Shown here: positions 26,829-35,207 of the stretch, piece by piece
Numbering within the stretch: position 1 is the stretch's first letter
How the letters are laid out: every line of letters starts with the position of its first letter
Assembly: GCF_014803385.1 (NCBI RefSeq)
Contig: NZ_JACYFC010000001.1
Location: 206,136-270,135, forward strand
From: Marinomonas colpomeniae
Lineage (GTDB): Bacteria > Pseudomonadota > Gammaproteobacteria > Pseudomonadales > Marinomonadaceae
Length of the DNA stretch: 64,000 nt
Direction: 5' to 3'
Program-made: the position numbers and the translations under genes
The notes under the pieces: generated by a model
Databases searched by the model: none
The model's input: only the letters and a program-made list of their open reading frames with translations
Told to the model about the DNA's origin: nothing

Positions 26829-29800
26829 ATGAAGGCCACACAAAAGATCTTTAAAGTGCGACGCCATTATAATAAGTGGGTTGTTGACCAAACGATGGAG
26901 GATTACGCCTTACGCTATACCTCTAAACAAGGTCATACCATGAGTATCGACCGTGTTGGCCATACAGCACTTGGTGCAGCGGCGTTCTTGGCACTAGAAG
27001 GTTTGGCTGCAGTTATCACGCTCAGTTATGGTTTTACCAACGCAATCGCTGCGATTTTGACTGTATTAGCGGTGTTTTTTGTGACAGGTTTCCCCATTGC
27101 TTATTATTCTGCGAAACATGGTTTAGACATAGATTTACTCACTCGTGGTGCGGGTTTTGGCTATCTCGGATCGACTATTACGTCACTTATTTATGCTACT
27201 TTTACTTTTATCTTCTTTGCTATCGAGGCTGCCATACTAGCCTCGGCCATGGAGGTTTTACTCGGTATTCCTCTACAGATTGGTTATGCATTGTCGGCTT
27301 TTTTTGTAATTCCGATCGTGACGCATGGCATTCGGGCGATCAGTCGATTTCAGAATTCGACACAATGGATTTGGCTGGTGTTACAATTTGCGGCCGTTGG
27401 GGTTGTACTCTCTCAAGTTATTCAAGAATATCAAGCGTTTGAAGGCTGGACAGAATACACACCAGCTCATTTGACAGCGGGTATTGGCTTTGACTGGGTA
27501 CTGTTTGGCTCAGCCGCTTCTGTGTTATTTGCTCTGATGGCGCAAATTGGCGAGCAAGTCGATTATCTCCGATTTTTACCTGAGAAAACCAAAAAAAACC
27601 GCAAGCGTTGGTGGTTCTGGCTTATTTTAGCAGGTCCCGGTTGGGTTTTTATTGGCGCAATTAAGATGTTACTCGGATCATTCTTAGCGTATTTGGCCAT
27701 TTCTGATGGTGCCACAGTGATACAAGCGACGGATCCTACTTACTTATATCAACGAGTCTTTTTCTTTTTAACGAGTTCTCCTACTGCTGCTTTAATACTG
27801 GCAGCGGTGTTTGTTTTTATCTGTCAAATGAAGATAAATCTAACCAATGCTTACGCTGGGTCTATTGCTTGGTCAAACTTTTTTTCTCGATTGACCCATT
27901 CTCACCCCGGAAGGGTCGTGTGGTTGGTCTTTAATGTGACTATTGCTTTATTGCTCATGGAGCTGGGAATTTACCAAGCGCTTGGGGCTGTATTAAGCGT
28001 GTTTGCGATCAGTGCGGTGAGCTGGTTAGGAAGTCTTTCTGCTGATTTATTGATTAATAAGCCTCTAGGCTTGAGTCCGAATTATGTAGAGTTTAAACGA
28101 GCACACCTTTACGACATTAATCCTGTGGGAACAGGTTCTATGTTGATAGCGACCATTCTTGGTTTAGTGAGTTATTTGGGGGTGTTTGGCGAAGTGGCAA
28201 AAAGTATGTGCCACTTTATTTCTTTAGGAAGTTGTTTTGTATTTGTCCCTTTGATTGCTTGGTTGACTAAAGGCAAGTATTACATTGCTCGTCAAAGTCC
28301 TGAACTAGTCCCGATGATAGAACTGGCACAGGAAGGTAATCCTGTTTATGTCACGTTGACGTGCGGTATTTGTGAGAACGAATTCGAAACGGAAGACATG
28401 AGTTTTTGTTCGGCGTATATGCAGCCGATTTGTTCGCTCTGTTGCTCGTTAGATGTACGGTGTTTGGACAGTTGTAAGCCGCAGGCGAGTATTAACCAGC
28501 AGAGCGATTACTTCTTTAAATTATTCTTACCCATGCGTTTTGTTAAAGCTCTGAAATCTCGATTTGGACGGTTCTTGTCTCTTTTAATTGGCATTAATGT
28601 GATTAATGCTGCCTTGATGATGTTGATTTATAAGCAGATGGCACCCAACTCGATTGATGCGGGAACCTTGTTACAAGATGCTATGTTTGCTTTGTTTTTC
28701 ACTCTATTAATCGTGTCTGGAGTATTGTCTTGGTTGTTTTTACTTGCACATGAAAGTCGTGTTGTTGCTCAGAAAGAGTCTAACCGACAAACTCGAAAAT
28801 TGATTAGTGAAGTCGACGCTCATCAAGAAACCGACCTCGCATTGCAAGTTGCAAAGGAACAAGCTGAACGTGCAAATGAAGCCAAGAGCCGTTACTTAAC
28901 AGGTATTAGTCATGAGTTACGTACACCTCTGCAGTCTATTATTGGCTATGCACAATTATTATCTGAAAAAGAAAATACGCCCTCAGGTCACCAAAACGGT
29001 TTAGATATTATTCAGCGTAGTGGTCTGTATTTGGCGGATTTAATAGAAGGCTTACTAGATATCTCAAAAATAGAAGCGGGCCGATTTGATTTGTATCGTA
29101 ATACAGTCGATTTGCCTAAGCTGATTGATCAGTTGAATAGTATGTTTGCCATGCAAGCTAGGGCGAAAGGCATTCAATTCCAAGCAAAAATAATCGCGCC
29201 TCTACCGCAACATGTAGTGACAGATGAAAAGCGCTTACGGCAGATATTGATTAATCTATTGTCAAATGCAGTGAAATATACGCCTCAAGGTTCGATTTTG
29301 TTCGAAGTGAATTATCGTAATCAGGTAGCGGAATTTGTGATTCGTGATACGGGCCTTGGCATCAAGGAAGAGCATTTACAGCGTATTTTTGATCCTTTTG
29401 AACGAGTTCGAGACATCAGTACAGGCAATTTGCCCGGAACGGGTTTAGGGCTGACAATAGTTAAGTTGCTCACCGATATTATGGGAGGAGATTTACAAGC
29501 TAAGTCAGTTGTTGGCCAAGGTAGTGAGTTTCGAGTCAGTTTGATGTTACCGTGGATTAGCCAAGGCGATGTTTCAAAAAATGAGTATAAGCGAATTGTA
29601 AGTTATCGAGGCTACCAACGTACTTTAATGGTGGTGGATGATGATCCTGTAGTGCGTGGCTTATTGTCAGATATTTTAGCACCGCTCGGGTTCAATGTAG
29701 TAGAGGCTAATGATGCTCAAGTTTGTTTTGATCAGCTAGAATCTTGCTCTCCGGATCTGTTCGTTCTAGATGTTTCTATGCCTGGCATGGATGGATTAAC

Positions 29801-30302
29801 GCTTGCCAAAACACTTCGTGATCGTGGTTTAAATACACCTATTGTTATGTTGTCGGCGGATGCTCAAGAGAGTCAGCGTAAGCCTGATGAGCAAGCTGCA
29901 TTTAATCAATATTTAGTAAAACCTGTGAATAACAGTATTTTATTGGAAACAGTGCAGCATTTACTTAACCTTGAGTGGGACTATCAAGAAATAGGTTCGA
30001 GCGTACTTCCTTTGAACGTGCAGTCGTTTATTGTCGAAGAGCGTGACGGGAATAAAATACCCAATGAAGACTCTGTTAACAAAGATATTAGTTGTGAGAT
30101 TCCAGATATTCCTGATCACGAAAGTGTCCGAGAACTTATAGCCTTTGCTGAAATGGGTTATAAAAAAGGCGTGCGTGGTGTACTAGATCAGTTAATTAAA
30201 ACAGAGGTTGTTGCTTTGCCTCATAGGGAGCAATTAGAAATTTTGTACCAAAGTTTTCAGTTCGATGGTATTGCCCAATATTTAAAACAACACTCTTCGT
30301 AA
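26829..30302 (+). CDS. Hybrid histidine kinase with N-terminal NCS1-type transporter domain
   Basis: This 1157-residue protein begins with a domain of about 500 residues and about 12 hydrophobic helices like nucleobase:cation symporters (NCS1). A Cys-rich segment follows (Cys512, 515, 527, 535, 538, 539, 545, 549: a CxxC-type zinc-site layout). Two more hydrophobic segments lie near residues 585-640, then a helical linker. The HisKA domain has ISHELRTPL with His695, followed by a HATPase with DTGLGI and GTGLGLTIV, and a receiver with Asp981 (LDVSMPGMDG). The last 120 residues may be an Hpt-like or unassigned region. It lies 29 nt after ureG and 25 nt before a response-regulator gene, so it is probably a urea or nitrogen sensor, which is inference. 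Confidence 0.88.
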   Translation: MKATQKIFKVRRHYNKWVVDQTMEDYALRYTSKQGHTMSIDRVGHTALGAAAFLALEGLAAVITLSYGFTNAIAAILTVLAVFFVTGFPIAYYSAKHGLDIDLLTRGAGFGYLGSTITSLIYATFTFIFFAIEAAILASAMEVLLGIPLQIGYALSAFFVIPIVTHGIRAISRFQNSTQWIWLVLQFAAVGVVLSQVIQEYQAFEGWTEYTPAHLTAGIGFDWVLFGSAASVLFALMAQIGEQVDYLRFLPEKTKKNRKRWWFWLILAGPGWVFIGAIKMLLGSFLAYLAISDGATVIQATDPTYLYQRVFFFLTSSPTAALILAAVFVFICQMKINLTNAYAGSIAWSNFFSRLTHSHPGRVVWLVFNVTIALLLMELGIYQALGAVLSVFAISAVSWLGSLSADLLINKPLGLSPNYVEFKRAHLYDINPVGTGSMLIATILGLVSYLGVFGEVAKSMCHFISLGSCFVFVPLIAWLTKGKYYIARQSPELVPMIELAQEGNPVYVTLTCGICENEFETEDMSFCSAYMQPICSLCCSLDVRCLDSCKPQASINQQSDYFFKLFLPMRFVKALKSRFGRFLSLLIGINVINAALMMLIYKQMAPNSIDAGTLLQDAMFALFFTLLIVSGVLSWLFLLAHESRVVAQKESNRQTRKLISEVDAHQETDLALQVAKEQAERANEAKSRYLTGISHELRTPLQSIIGYAQLLSEKENTPSGHQNGLDIIQRSGLYLADLIEGLLDISKIEAGRFDLYRNTVDLPKLIDQLNSMFAMQARAKGIQFQAKIIAPLPQHVVTDEKRLRQILINLLSNAVKYTPQGSILFEVNYRNQVAEFVIRDTGLGIKEEHLQRIFDPFERVRDISTGNLPGTGLGLTIVKLLTDIMGGDLQAKSVVGQGSEFRVSLMLPWISQGDVSKNEYKRIVSYRGYQRTLMVVDDDPVVRGLLSDILAPLGFNVVEANDAQVCFDQLESCSPDLFVLDVSMPGMDGLTLAKTLRDRGLNTPIVMLSADAQESQRKPDEQAAFNQYLVKPVNNSILLETVQHLLNLEWDYQEIGSSVLPLNVQSFIVEERDGNKIPNEDSVNKDISCEIPDIPDHESVRELIAFAEMGYKKGVRGVLDQLIKTEVVALPHREQLEILYQSFQFDGIAQYLKQHSS

Positions 30303-30327
30303 TGTACTTTATAAATTGGAAAGCGTC

Positions 30328-31242
30328 ATGATGAAGCCCAGTAATAAAAGTGACATTGTATTGGTCGTTGATGATTCGCCAGATGCGCTGAGCCTGATTC
30401 ACGACACTTTGGAAGCGGCCAATATGGACGTACTCGTTGCCCTAGAAGGAAGGCAGGCCTTAACTATTGCGAAACGAATTCGTCCTGACATTATCTTGCT
30501 AGATGCTCTTATGCCAAACATGGACGGTTTCGAGACTTGTCAAAAATTGAAGGCAGACCCTGATTTGGCGTCTATCCCTGTTATTTTCATGACAGGTTTG
30601 AGTGAAACAGATGACATAGTTCGAGGATTAGAAGCGGGTGGTGTGGATTATCTTACTAAGCCAATTCAACCAAATGAATTGATTGCCCGAATGCGCGTCC
30701 ATTTATCTAATGCGCGCTTGAGTAATAATGCTCAGTCAGCTCTCGATAGTATGGGCCAGCATTTAATGACAACCACCTATGCAGGTGCAATTGCTTGGGC
30801 AACGCCGCAAACTTATGCTTTGCTCGCTAAAGCGCGAGTGAGTCCTGAGTGGCAAAGTGTTGAGTTAGCGTTACAGATTCGTCTTTGGTTAGTTCATGAA
30901 CCAGAAGCTGGAAATGTACTGAAATTAAAAGGATTAGATTATCCTTTATCACTCAAAATGATAGGACTGACAGAGCAAAAAGAAATTTTACTGAAGCTTG
31001 AAGATGGGGAAAAACCTACTGGATCTGCACGATTAAAAATTGAACTGGATTTAACAGATCGAGAGTCTGAAGTATTACACTGGATTGCAAATGGCAAAAC
31101 GAATCGAGAAGTGGCTGAAATTCTAGAAATGAGTCCTCGTACTGTTAATAAGCATCTAGAACAGATTTTCCCGAAACTTGGTGTGGAAAATCGTACGTCC
31201 GCTGCTGGCGTTGCGTTGAGAATACTTGCAGTTACTTTGTAG
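30328..31242 (+). CDS. LuxR-type response regulator, partner of the NCS1-kinase
   Basis: A 304-residue regulator. The receiver domain at residues 9-125 has DD at 15-16, phosphoacceptor Asp59 (LLDALMPNMDG) and the conserved Lys in LTKPIQP. The middle region of about 100 residues is unassigned. A LuxR HTH closes the protein (LTDRESEVLHWIANGKTNRE, then VAEILEMSPRTVNKHLEQI). GGAAAG lies 4 nt before the ATG at 30328; a TTG at 30316 is in frame but has no such site. It is the last gene of the urea locus and the likely output of the adjacent kinase. Confidence 0.88.
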   Translation: MMKPSNKSDIVLVVDDSPDALSLIHDTLEAANMDVLVALEGRQALTIAKRIRPDIILLDALMPNMDGFETCQKLKADPDLASIPVIFMTGLSETDDIVRGLEAGGVDYLTKPIQPNELIARMRVHLSNARLSNNAQSALDSMGQHLMTTTYAGAIAWATPQTYALLAKARVSPEWQSVELALQIRLWLVHEPEAGNVLKLKGLDYPLSLKMIGLTEQKEILLKLEDGEKPTGSARLKIELDLTDRESEVLHWIANGKTNREVAEILEMSPRTVNKHLEQIFPKLGVENRTSAAGVALRILAVTL

Positions 31243-31284
31243 GAATTTCTGTTGTCACAAAAAAGATAAATTAGATACAAGAAA

Positions 31285-31318
31285 GCCTGACAGCTTATAA
31301 ACTATCAGGCTTTTTATT
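31285..31318 (+). terminator. Intrinsic terminator closing the urea locus
   Basis: A 9-bp stem with one mismatch (31285-31293 with 31302-31310, loop of 8) is followed by TTTTTATTA, 43 nt after the response-regulator stop. Confidence 0.8.
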
Positions 31319-31336
31319 AAGCTTTTATAAACTGTA

Positions 31337-31712
31337 TTAGTTTATCCGTTTATCATCAAAAAGGTGTGATAAGCCAATGGGATTATTATCACGAAGTGCT
31401 TCTGGTAAAAGTGCTTGAGGTAGGTTTTGGTAACACACTGTACGTAAGAAGCGGTGTATTGCCGAACTACCAACAGAGGTGCTACGAGAATCAGACGTCG
31501 CTGGAAATTGACCACCATGAACCATGGTATGACACACTTCAGTTGTCCATCCATTCACAATGACACACTTCAGTTGTCCATCCATTCACCATGACACGCC
31601 CAGCCTTTTCTTCTAGTGTGGGTAATAGATTTTTTGCAACGTTAATATCTGCATCATCCATTTGTAATGTCACGGTTAACTGACCTTCAAGTTGTTTAAC
31701 TACTTGATGCAT
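31337..31712 (-). pseudogene. NADP-dependent aldehyde dehydrogenase remnant (C-terminal ~115 codons, frameshifted)
   Basis: Read leftward, this stretch encodes HQVVKQLEGQLTVTLQMDDA, then [20 protein letters not shown], then [20 protein letters not shown] and [20 protein letters not shown], ending at TAA 31337-31339. That is the C-terminal end of the 2,5-dioxovalerate/ketoglutarate-semialdehyde type aldehyde dehydrogenases of about 520 residues. A 31-bp tandem duplication at 31529-31590 breaks the frame; removing one copy restores one open frame of 114 codons. Everything before about residue 400, including the catalytic Cys, is missing. The gene is dead. Confidence 0.85.
31529..31590. repeat. 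31-bp tandem duplication inside the aldehyde dehydrogenase remnant
   Basis: Two adjacent copies, 31529-31559 and 31560-31590, are identical except for the last base (A versus C). The length is not a multiple of three, so it causes the frameshift. The near identity implies a recent event. Confidence 0.95.
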
Positions 31713-31718
31713 TTTTAT

Positions 31719-31916
31719 AGTACGGTATTAAGCTTATTAAGAAAGAGCATCAAGGAAGGTGTTACTATTACTCGTAATTTATCGCTATTACATACTGAAT
31801 CAAGATTAGAGTTAGTACAAAGAGAGCATAATGAAATTATGATGGCTATTAAAGAAAGTAATTCTCAGGCGGATCGAGAAGCTATGAAAAAACATTTGGT
31901 TAGTGCGCGTAACTGA
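31719..31916 (+). pseudogene. GntR/FCD-family regulator remnant (C-terminal end only)
   Basis: The frame ending at TGA 31914-31916 encodes SRLELVQREHNEIMMAIKES, then ADREAMKKHLVSAR, which matches the last helices of the FCD effector domain of FadR/GntR-like regulators (EHxxIxxAIxxxDxxxAxxAMxxHL). No DNA-binding domain or start is present. It faces the aldehyde dehydrogenase remnant tail to tail, with the truncation point of both within about 10-20 bp near 31713-31730. This suggests one deletion removed the middle of a sugar-acid type catabolic cluster. Confidence 0.65.
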
Positions 31917-32003
31917 ATGTTTGAAGGTGCGCCAAACTAATTACATGTAATATGTTGGCTGATTTATTTATGAGCATTTTTAAGTCATTTAGGAAGTAAG
32001 AAT

Positions 32004-32387
32004 ATGAAATATCCGATTGAAGGTTCTTGCCAGTGCGGACAGGTCACTTATCAGCTGCATAAAGCGCCTAAAAAAGTGTTGGCGTGTCATTGCACTGAGT
32101 GTCAAAAATTAGCAACAGGGCCTTTTAGTGTTACTGCCATCGTATCGGCCAGAGATATTGAATTTCAAGGAGAGCTAAAAGAATGGAGTCGAGTTGCAGA
32201 AAGTGGAAATAAGAACAGTGCTAAATTTTGCCCAACCTGTGGGAATAGGATTTACCATTATAATCCGAATGATGCTGACACGATAAAACTCAAGTTAAAG
32301 CCAGTCAATATGGAAGACGATAACATTTTTGCACCAACCGAACATGTTTGGATTGAAGACAAACTGAGCTGGTACAAAACCTCTTAA
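32004..32387 (+). CDS. GFA family (CENP-V/Gfa-like) zinc protein
   Basis: A 127-residue protein with the Gfa zinc layout: CQCGQV near residue 9, CHCTEC at about 31-36 and CPTCGNRIYHY at about 77. It shares only the Cys framework with the other GFA protein of this window at 4075. TAGGAAGTAAG precedes the ATG. It is a single gene, convergent with the GlxA-like regulator, and the pair share a strong hairpin terminator. The substrate is unknown. Confidence 0.85.
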   Translation: MKYPIEGSCQCGQVTYQLHKAPKKVLACHCTECQKLATGPFSVTAIVSARDIEFQGELKEWSRVAESGNKNSAKFCPTCGNRIYHYNPNDADTIKLKLKPVNMEDDNIFAPTEHVWIEDKLSWYKTS

Positions 32388-32456
32388 GTTAAGGCTTTTG
32401 GTAATGTATAAATCATAGTTAGAGTCGCGTTTGGCCTCTTCTGAAATACGATCAAA

Positions 32457-32504
32457 TAAGCAGTGATTCATAAAAACTAATAGGCTCTTATGAATCACTG
32501 CTTA
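32457..32504. terminator. Bidirectional terminator, 17-bp perfect stem
   Basis: Arms 32457-32473 and 32488-32504 are exact complements with a 14-nt loop. The right arm includes the stop codon region of the leftward GlxA-like gene (ending at 32502), so the end of that coding sequence is inside the hairpin. Confidence 0.7.
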
Positions 32505-33467
32505 GTTACTTCTATCGCTACTAGGCGGAGTATCAAAGAAGCTGCGGTAGCTTTTACTAAATAAAGACGTACTAGAAAAACCACAAGAAATTCCTACATT
32601 GGTAATCGACATGTTGGTCTGGGTTAATAAGCGACGAGCTTTATTAAGTCGAATTTTCAGATAATAACGAGATGGAGAATCTTGGAGGTGTTTGTTGAAT
32701 AGGCGCTCTAGCTGACGGCGTGAAGTATTAATGTATTCAGCAATTGAGTCTAGGTCGATCAATTCTTCTGTATTCGCTTCCATGATACTAATGGCATTAA
32801 TTAAGGACTCATGGCTGTTGCCCAAAGATGCTTTTAAAGGGATTTTCTGTCTTTCATCTTCACCGCGCATACGCTCTGTTAAAAACACTTCACAGATTTG
32901 ATTACTTATATCTCTACTAAAGTCTTTATAAACAATGTTCATTATTAGGTCGAGTGCCGCTGTCCCACCTGCGCAAGTCAGGCGTTGGTTGTCAGCAACA
33001 AAAAGTGAGCTTTCGACTTCTAATGATGGGAAGGCTTCGCAGAACATTTCCATATGATCCCATGAAATTGTACAGCGCGTATTCTTCAGCAAATCTGCTT
33101 GAGCTAATAGGTAGGAGCCAGTACATAATGATCCAAGAGTAAGCTCTGGCTGCTTGCTTAGTCGCGTTAAGAACTGCAAAAGTTTTGTATTGCTTTGCTT
33201 ATCAACATTGATGCCAGCACAGACAAAAATCGTATCAAATTGACTGAAGTCAGCATTGAAATCTAAATCTGCATGGATACGTAAACCATCACTGGCTTTT
33301 ATAGGTTGTCCATCATGAGTAATGATTGACCAAGAGTAGGCCGTAAGTCCCAATAGTTGGTTCGCCATTCGCATAGCTTCAATAGCAGACGTCATAGGAA
33401 GCAAAGAAAAATCTTCTACTAAAACAAAACCATAGTTATGTGTTTTCGTTAGATGATTGGTTGTCAT
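32502..33467 (-). CDS. GlxA-family AraC regulator (DJ-1/PfpI domain + HTH)
   Basis: A 321-residue regulator. Residues 1-195 form a DJ-1/PfpI-like domain with FVLVEDFSLLPMTSAIEAMR at the start and GSLCTGSYLLAQADLL around the nucleophile elbow. Residues 225-321 hold the AraC double HTH with DSIAEYINTSRRQLERLF and GISCGFSSTSLFSKSYRSFF. The group includes regulators of glycine-betaine, carnitine and arginine catabolism; the closest role cannot be fixed. It is monocistronic, with a 480-bp AT-rich upstream region. Confidence 0.87.
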   Translation of the reverse strand: MTTNHLTKTHNYGFVLVEDFSLLPMTSAIEAMRMANQLLGLTAYSWSIITHDGQPIKASDGLRIHADLDFNADFSQFDTIFVCAGINVDKQSNTKLLQFLTRLSKQPELTLGSLCTGSYLLAQADLLKNTRCTISWDHMEMFCEAFPSLEVESSLFVADNQRLTCAGGTAALDLIMNIVYKDFSRDISNQICEVFLTERMRGEDERQKIPLKASLGNSHESLINAISIMEANTEELIDLDSIAEYINTSRRQLERLFNKHLQDSPSRYYLKIRLNKARRLLTQTNMSITNVGISCGFSSTSLFSKSYRSFFDTPPSSDRSN

Positions 33468-33949
33468 GATGAACTTGCCTGCATGAATGGTGTGTTTAAA
33501 AGCGGATAGGCTGAATATAAAATTTTATATCAAATAAGATTTCTATTCACGAATAAAGCAAATAAGAGTCTTAAATATTTGATTAGCTCAATGTATAGGT
33601 GAAGACATTATGAGTGAAGTAATACCATATATTCGGTTTTTATCGATGTCTTTTAAGTCTTGGGCGAAGTATACAAATGAAAGCAATGTATTGGAAAATA
33701 GCAAGTCTCTTTTGATCGCTTGGTAGCATATTAGGTGAAAACTTTAGAAACTCTGTTCTTGTCCTTATTTTTTGAATATTTAATTAATAAAAGATTAAAA
33801 GAGATAATAATGTCAATAGATGTTTGTATCTATTGTTTTATAGATGTTTTGTTTTTAAAGTTACTCAGCATTTTTAGCGACGTAAAAATAATATTTAGTT
33901 TTTATTTTTAAGTTTTATAATTAAGGTTTTTATGATTTAAGGTTTTATA
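33468..33949. other. 482-bp AT-rich intergenic region
   Basis: Very AT-rich, with T- and A-runs, between divergently oriented GlxA-like and DoxX-like genes. A 38-codon frame at 33610-33726 has no Shine-Dalgarno and no recognisable product. The stretch presumably holds the promoters of both flanking genes; no confident site was found. Confidence 0.5.
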
Positions 33950-34366
33950 ATGGATACAGTTTCTTTGCCGCGAGAAAGGCTCGAGTGGAGCTTGTTTGGG
34001 TTGCGTTTAGGTGTGTTTATAGTTCTAGTTATGTGGACATTAGATAAGTTTTTTAATCCAGGGCATACCGCTGCTGTCTTTAAGGTTTTCTATTCTGTAG
34101 AGGGTTTAAGCTCAACAATTGCATACGTTTTAGGTGCTCTTCAACTCACTTTGGTTCTTAGCTTCTTAATTGGTTTTAAAAAGAGATGGGTTACTTTGGT
34201 TATATTAATCATGCATTTAGCTTCTACTCTTGTTTCGTTTGGGCGATATGTAGATCCTTGGTCAGGCTCTAATTTGTTGTTCTTTGCTGCATGGCCAATG
34301 CTAGCTGCTGTTGTTGCTTTGTACCTTTTTCGTGAATATGATAATAAATTTTCAATCGGAAATTAA
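33950..34366 (+). CDS. Small membrane protein, DoxX-like
   Basis: A 138-residue inner-membrane protein with four hydrophobic helices at about residues 14-32, 52-75, 80-97 and 105-126. LGVFIVLVMWTLDKFFNPGH and IGFKKRWVTLVILIMHLAST resemble DoxX/YphA-type four-helix proteins. No redox cysteine is present. The gene stands alone, followed by a strong terminator. The function is unknown; DoxX homologues have been linked to redox homeostasis. Confidence 0.6.
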   Translation: MDTVSLPRERLEWSLFGLRLGVFIVLVMWTLDKFFNPGHTAAVFKVFYSVEGLSSTIAYVLGALQLTLVLSFLIGFKKRWVTLVILIMHLASTLVSFGRYVDPWSGSNLLFFAAWPMLAAVVALYLFREYDNKFSIGN

Positions 34367-34400
34367 TATTATTAGAATATTTTAAATTTAGAATTAAAAA

Positions 34401-34433
34401 GGGTGTGTCAATATATAGACACACCCTTTTTTA
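34401..34433 (+). terminator. Intrinsic terminator after DoxX-like gene
   Basis: A perfect 9-bp stem, GGGTGTGTC (34401-34409) with GACACACCC (34418-34426), is flanked by an A-run and followed by TTTTTTT. Confidence 0.9.
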
Positions 34434-34496
34434 TAATCTTTATATCAGTCATTATGTTATATTTTGAAAGATATTCATAATATATTTAAGGCACGA

Positions 34497-34532
34497 GAAA
34501 GAGTAAAGCTTAAAATTAAGCTTTACTCTTTC
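34497..34532. terminator. 16-bp perfect hairpin near the peroxiredoxin 3' end
   Basis: Arms 34497-34512 and 34517-34532 are exact complements with loop AAAT. It lies 22 nt past the peroxiredoxin stop on its transcript and probably ends or protects that mRNA. It lacks a clean T-run in the leftward direction. Confidence 0.65.
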
Positions 34533-34554
34533 GGGTTTTGTTTTTTTGTGCGAA

Positions 34555-35085
34555 TTAAATTAATTCGCCACGAGCTGGGTAGTTCTTATTAACTACAAAC
34601 TCAATTGCTCCAAGTACTTCTTTAAAGTGCGGGCGAGCAAACGGCATTGTACTGATATTACTCCAATACAAGGTACCATCAGCACGAATTAGGAATAACC
34701 CTGGTTCAGTAAACTCAGTTGGTTCTTCAATCCCTATACTGGTTAAACCATTGCCTGCGCTACGGTGCAATCCCCATGCTTGAGATTGCTCAACGGTAAG
34801 GCCGTAGCCCATAGTCAAATTTTCAATTTCCCACTCAGTAGAAGCTTGCTGTGCTCTTTCTTGTGTATCTGTGCTCAATGTAATAACACTCACGCCTTTC
34901 GCTGTGAAATCATCAGCTAAACGACTTAATTCTTTCAAGTAATTTTTACATATAGGGCAATGTAATCCGCGATAAACTACAACCATAGTAAAGTTATTTG
35001 GTACTTGTTTTGCCAAAGACCAAGTACCTTTTAATGTATTAAGAGATAATTCAGGTGTTTTAGCTCTAGGTTTTAATACGACCAT
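34555..35085 (-). CDS. Peroxiredoxin-like AhpC/TSA family protein
   Basis: A thioredoxin-fold peroxidase-like protein of 176 residues. The active region is VVYRGLHCPICKNYLKELSR with Cys43 and Cys46, a CxxC form closer to thioredoxin-like peroxiredoxins than to 2-Cys AhpC. The start at 35085 was chosen because AAAGGAC lies 6 nt upstream; the frame extends to 35106. The C-terminal part carries RADGTLYWSNISTMPFARP. It is divergent from an AraC regulator with 122 bp between them. It probably reduces peroxides or acts as a thiol oxidoreductase. Confidence 0.83.
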   Translation of the reverse strand: MVVLKPRAKTPELSLNTLKGTWSLAKQVPNNFTMVVVYRGLHCPICKNYLKELSRLADDFTAKGVSVITLSTDTQERAQQASTEWEIENLTMGYGLTVEQSQAWGLHRSAGNGLTSIGIEEPTEFTEPGLFLIRADGTLYWSNISTMPFARPHFKEVLGAIEFVVNKNYPARGELI

Positions 35086-35207
35086 TTTTATGTCCTTTTG
35101 TTTCATTGGTTTCTACGATAAAAGCATAATAGTGATTTTTTTGATACGATTGGTGTTTATTAATGTTTAATATGTTGCAGATCGTATTTTTTGAGGCTGA
35201 ATAAATA

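Noticed and set aside
31529-31590. Tandem repeat as a CRISPR-like array
   Set aside because: Only two directly abutting copies with no spacer, located inside a decayed gene.
33610-33726. 38-codon ATG frame in the AT-rich gap before the DoxX-like gene
   Set aside because: No Shine-Dalgarno, no similarity and no conserved neighbour arrangement.
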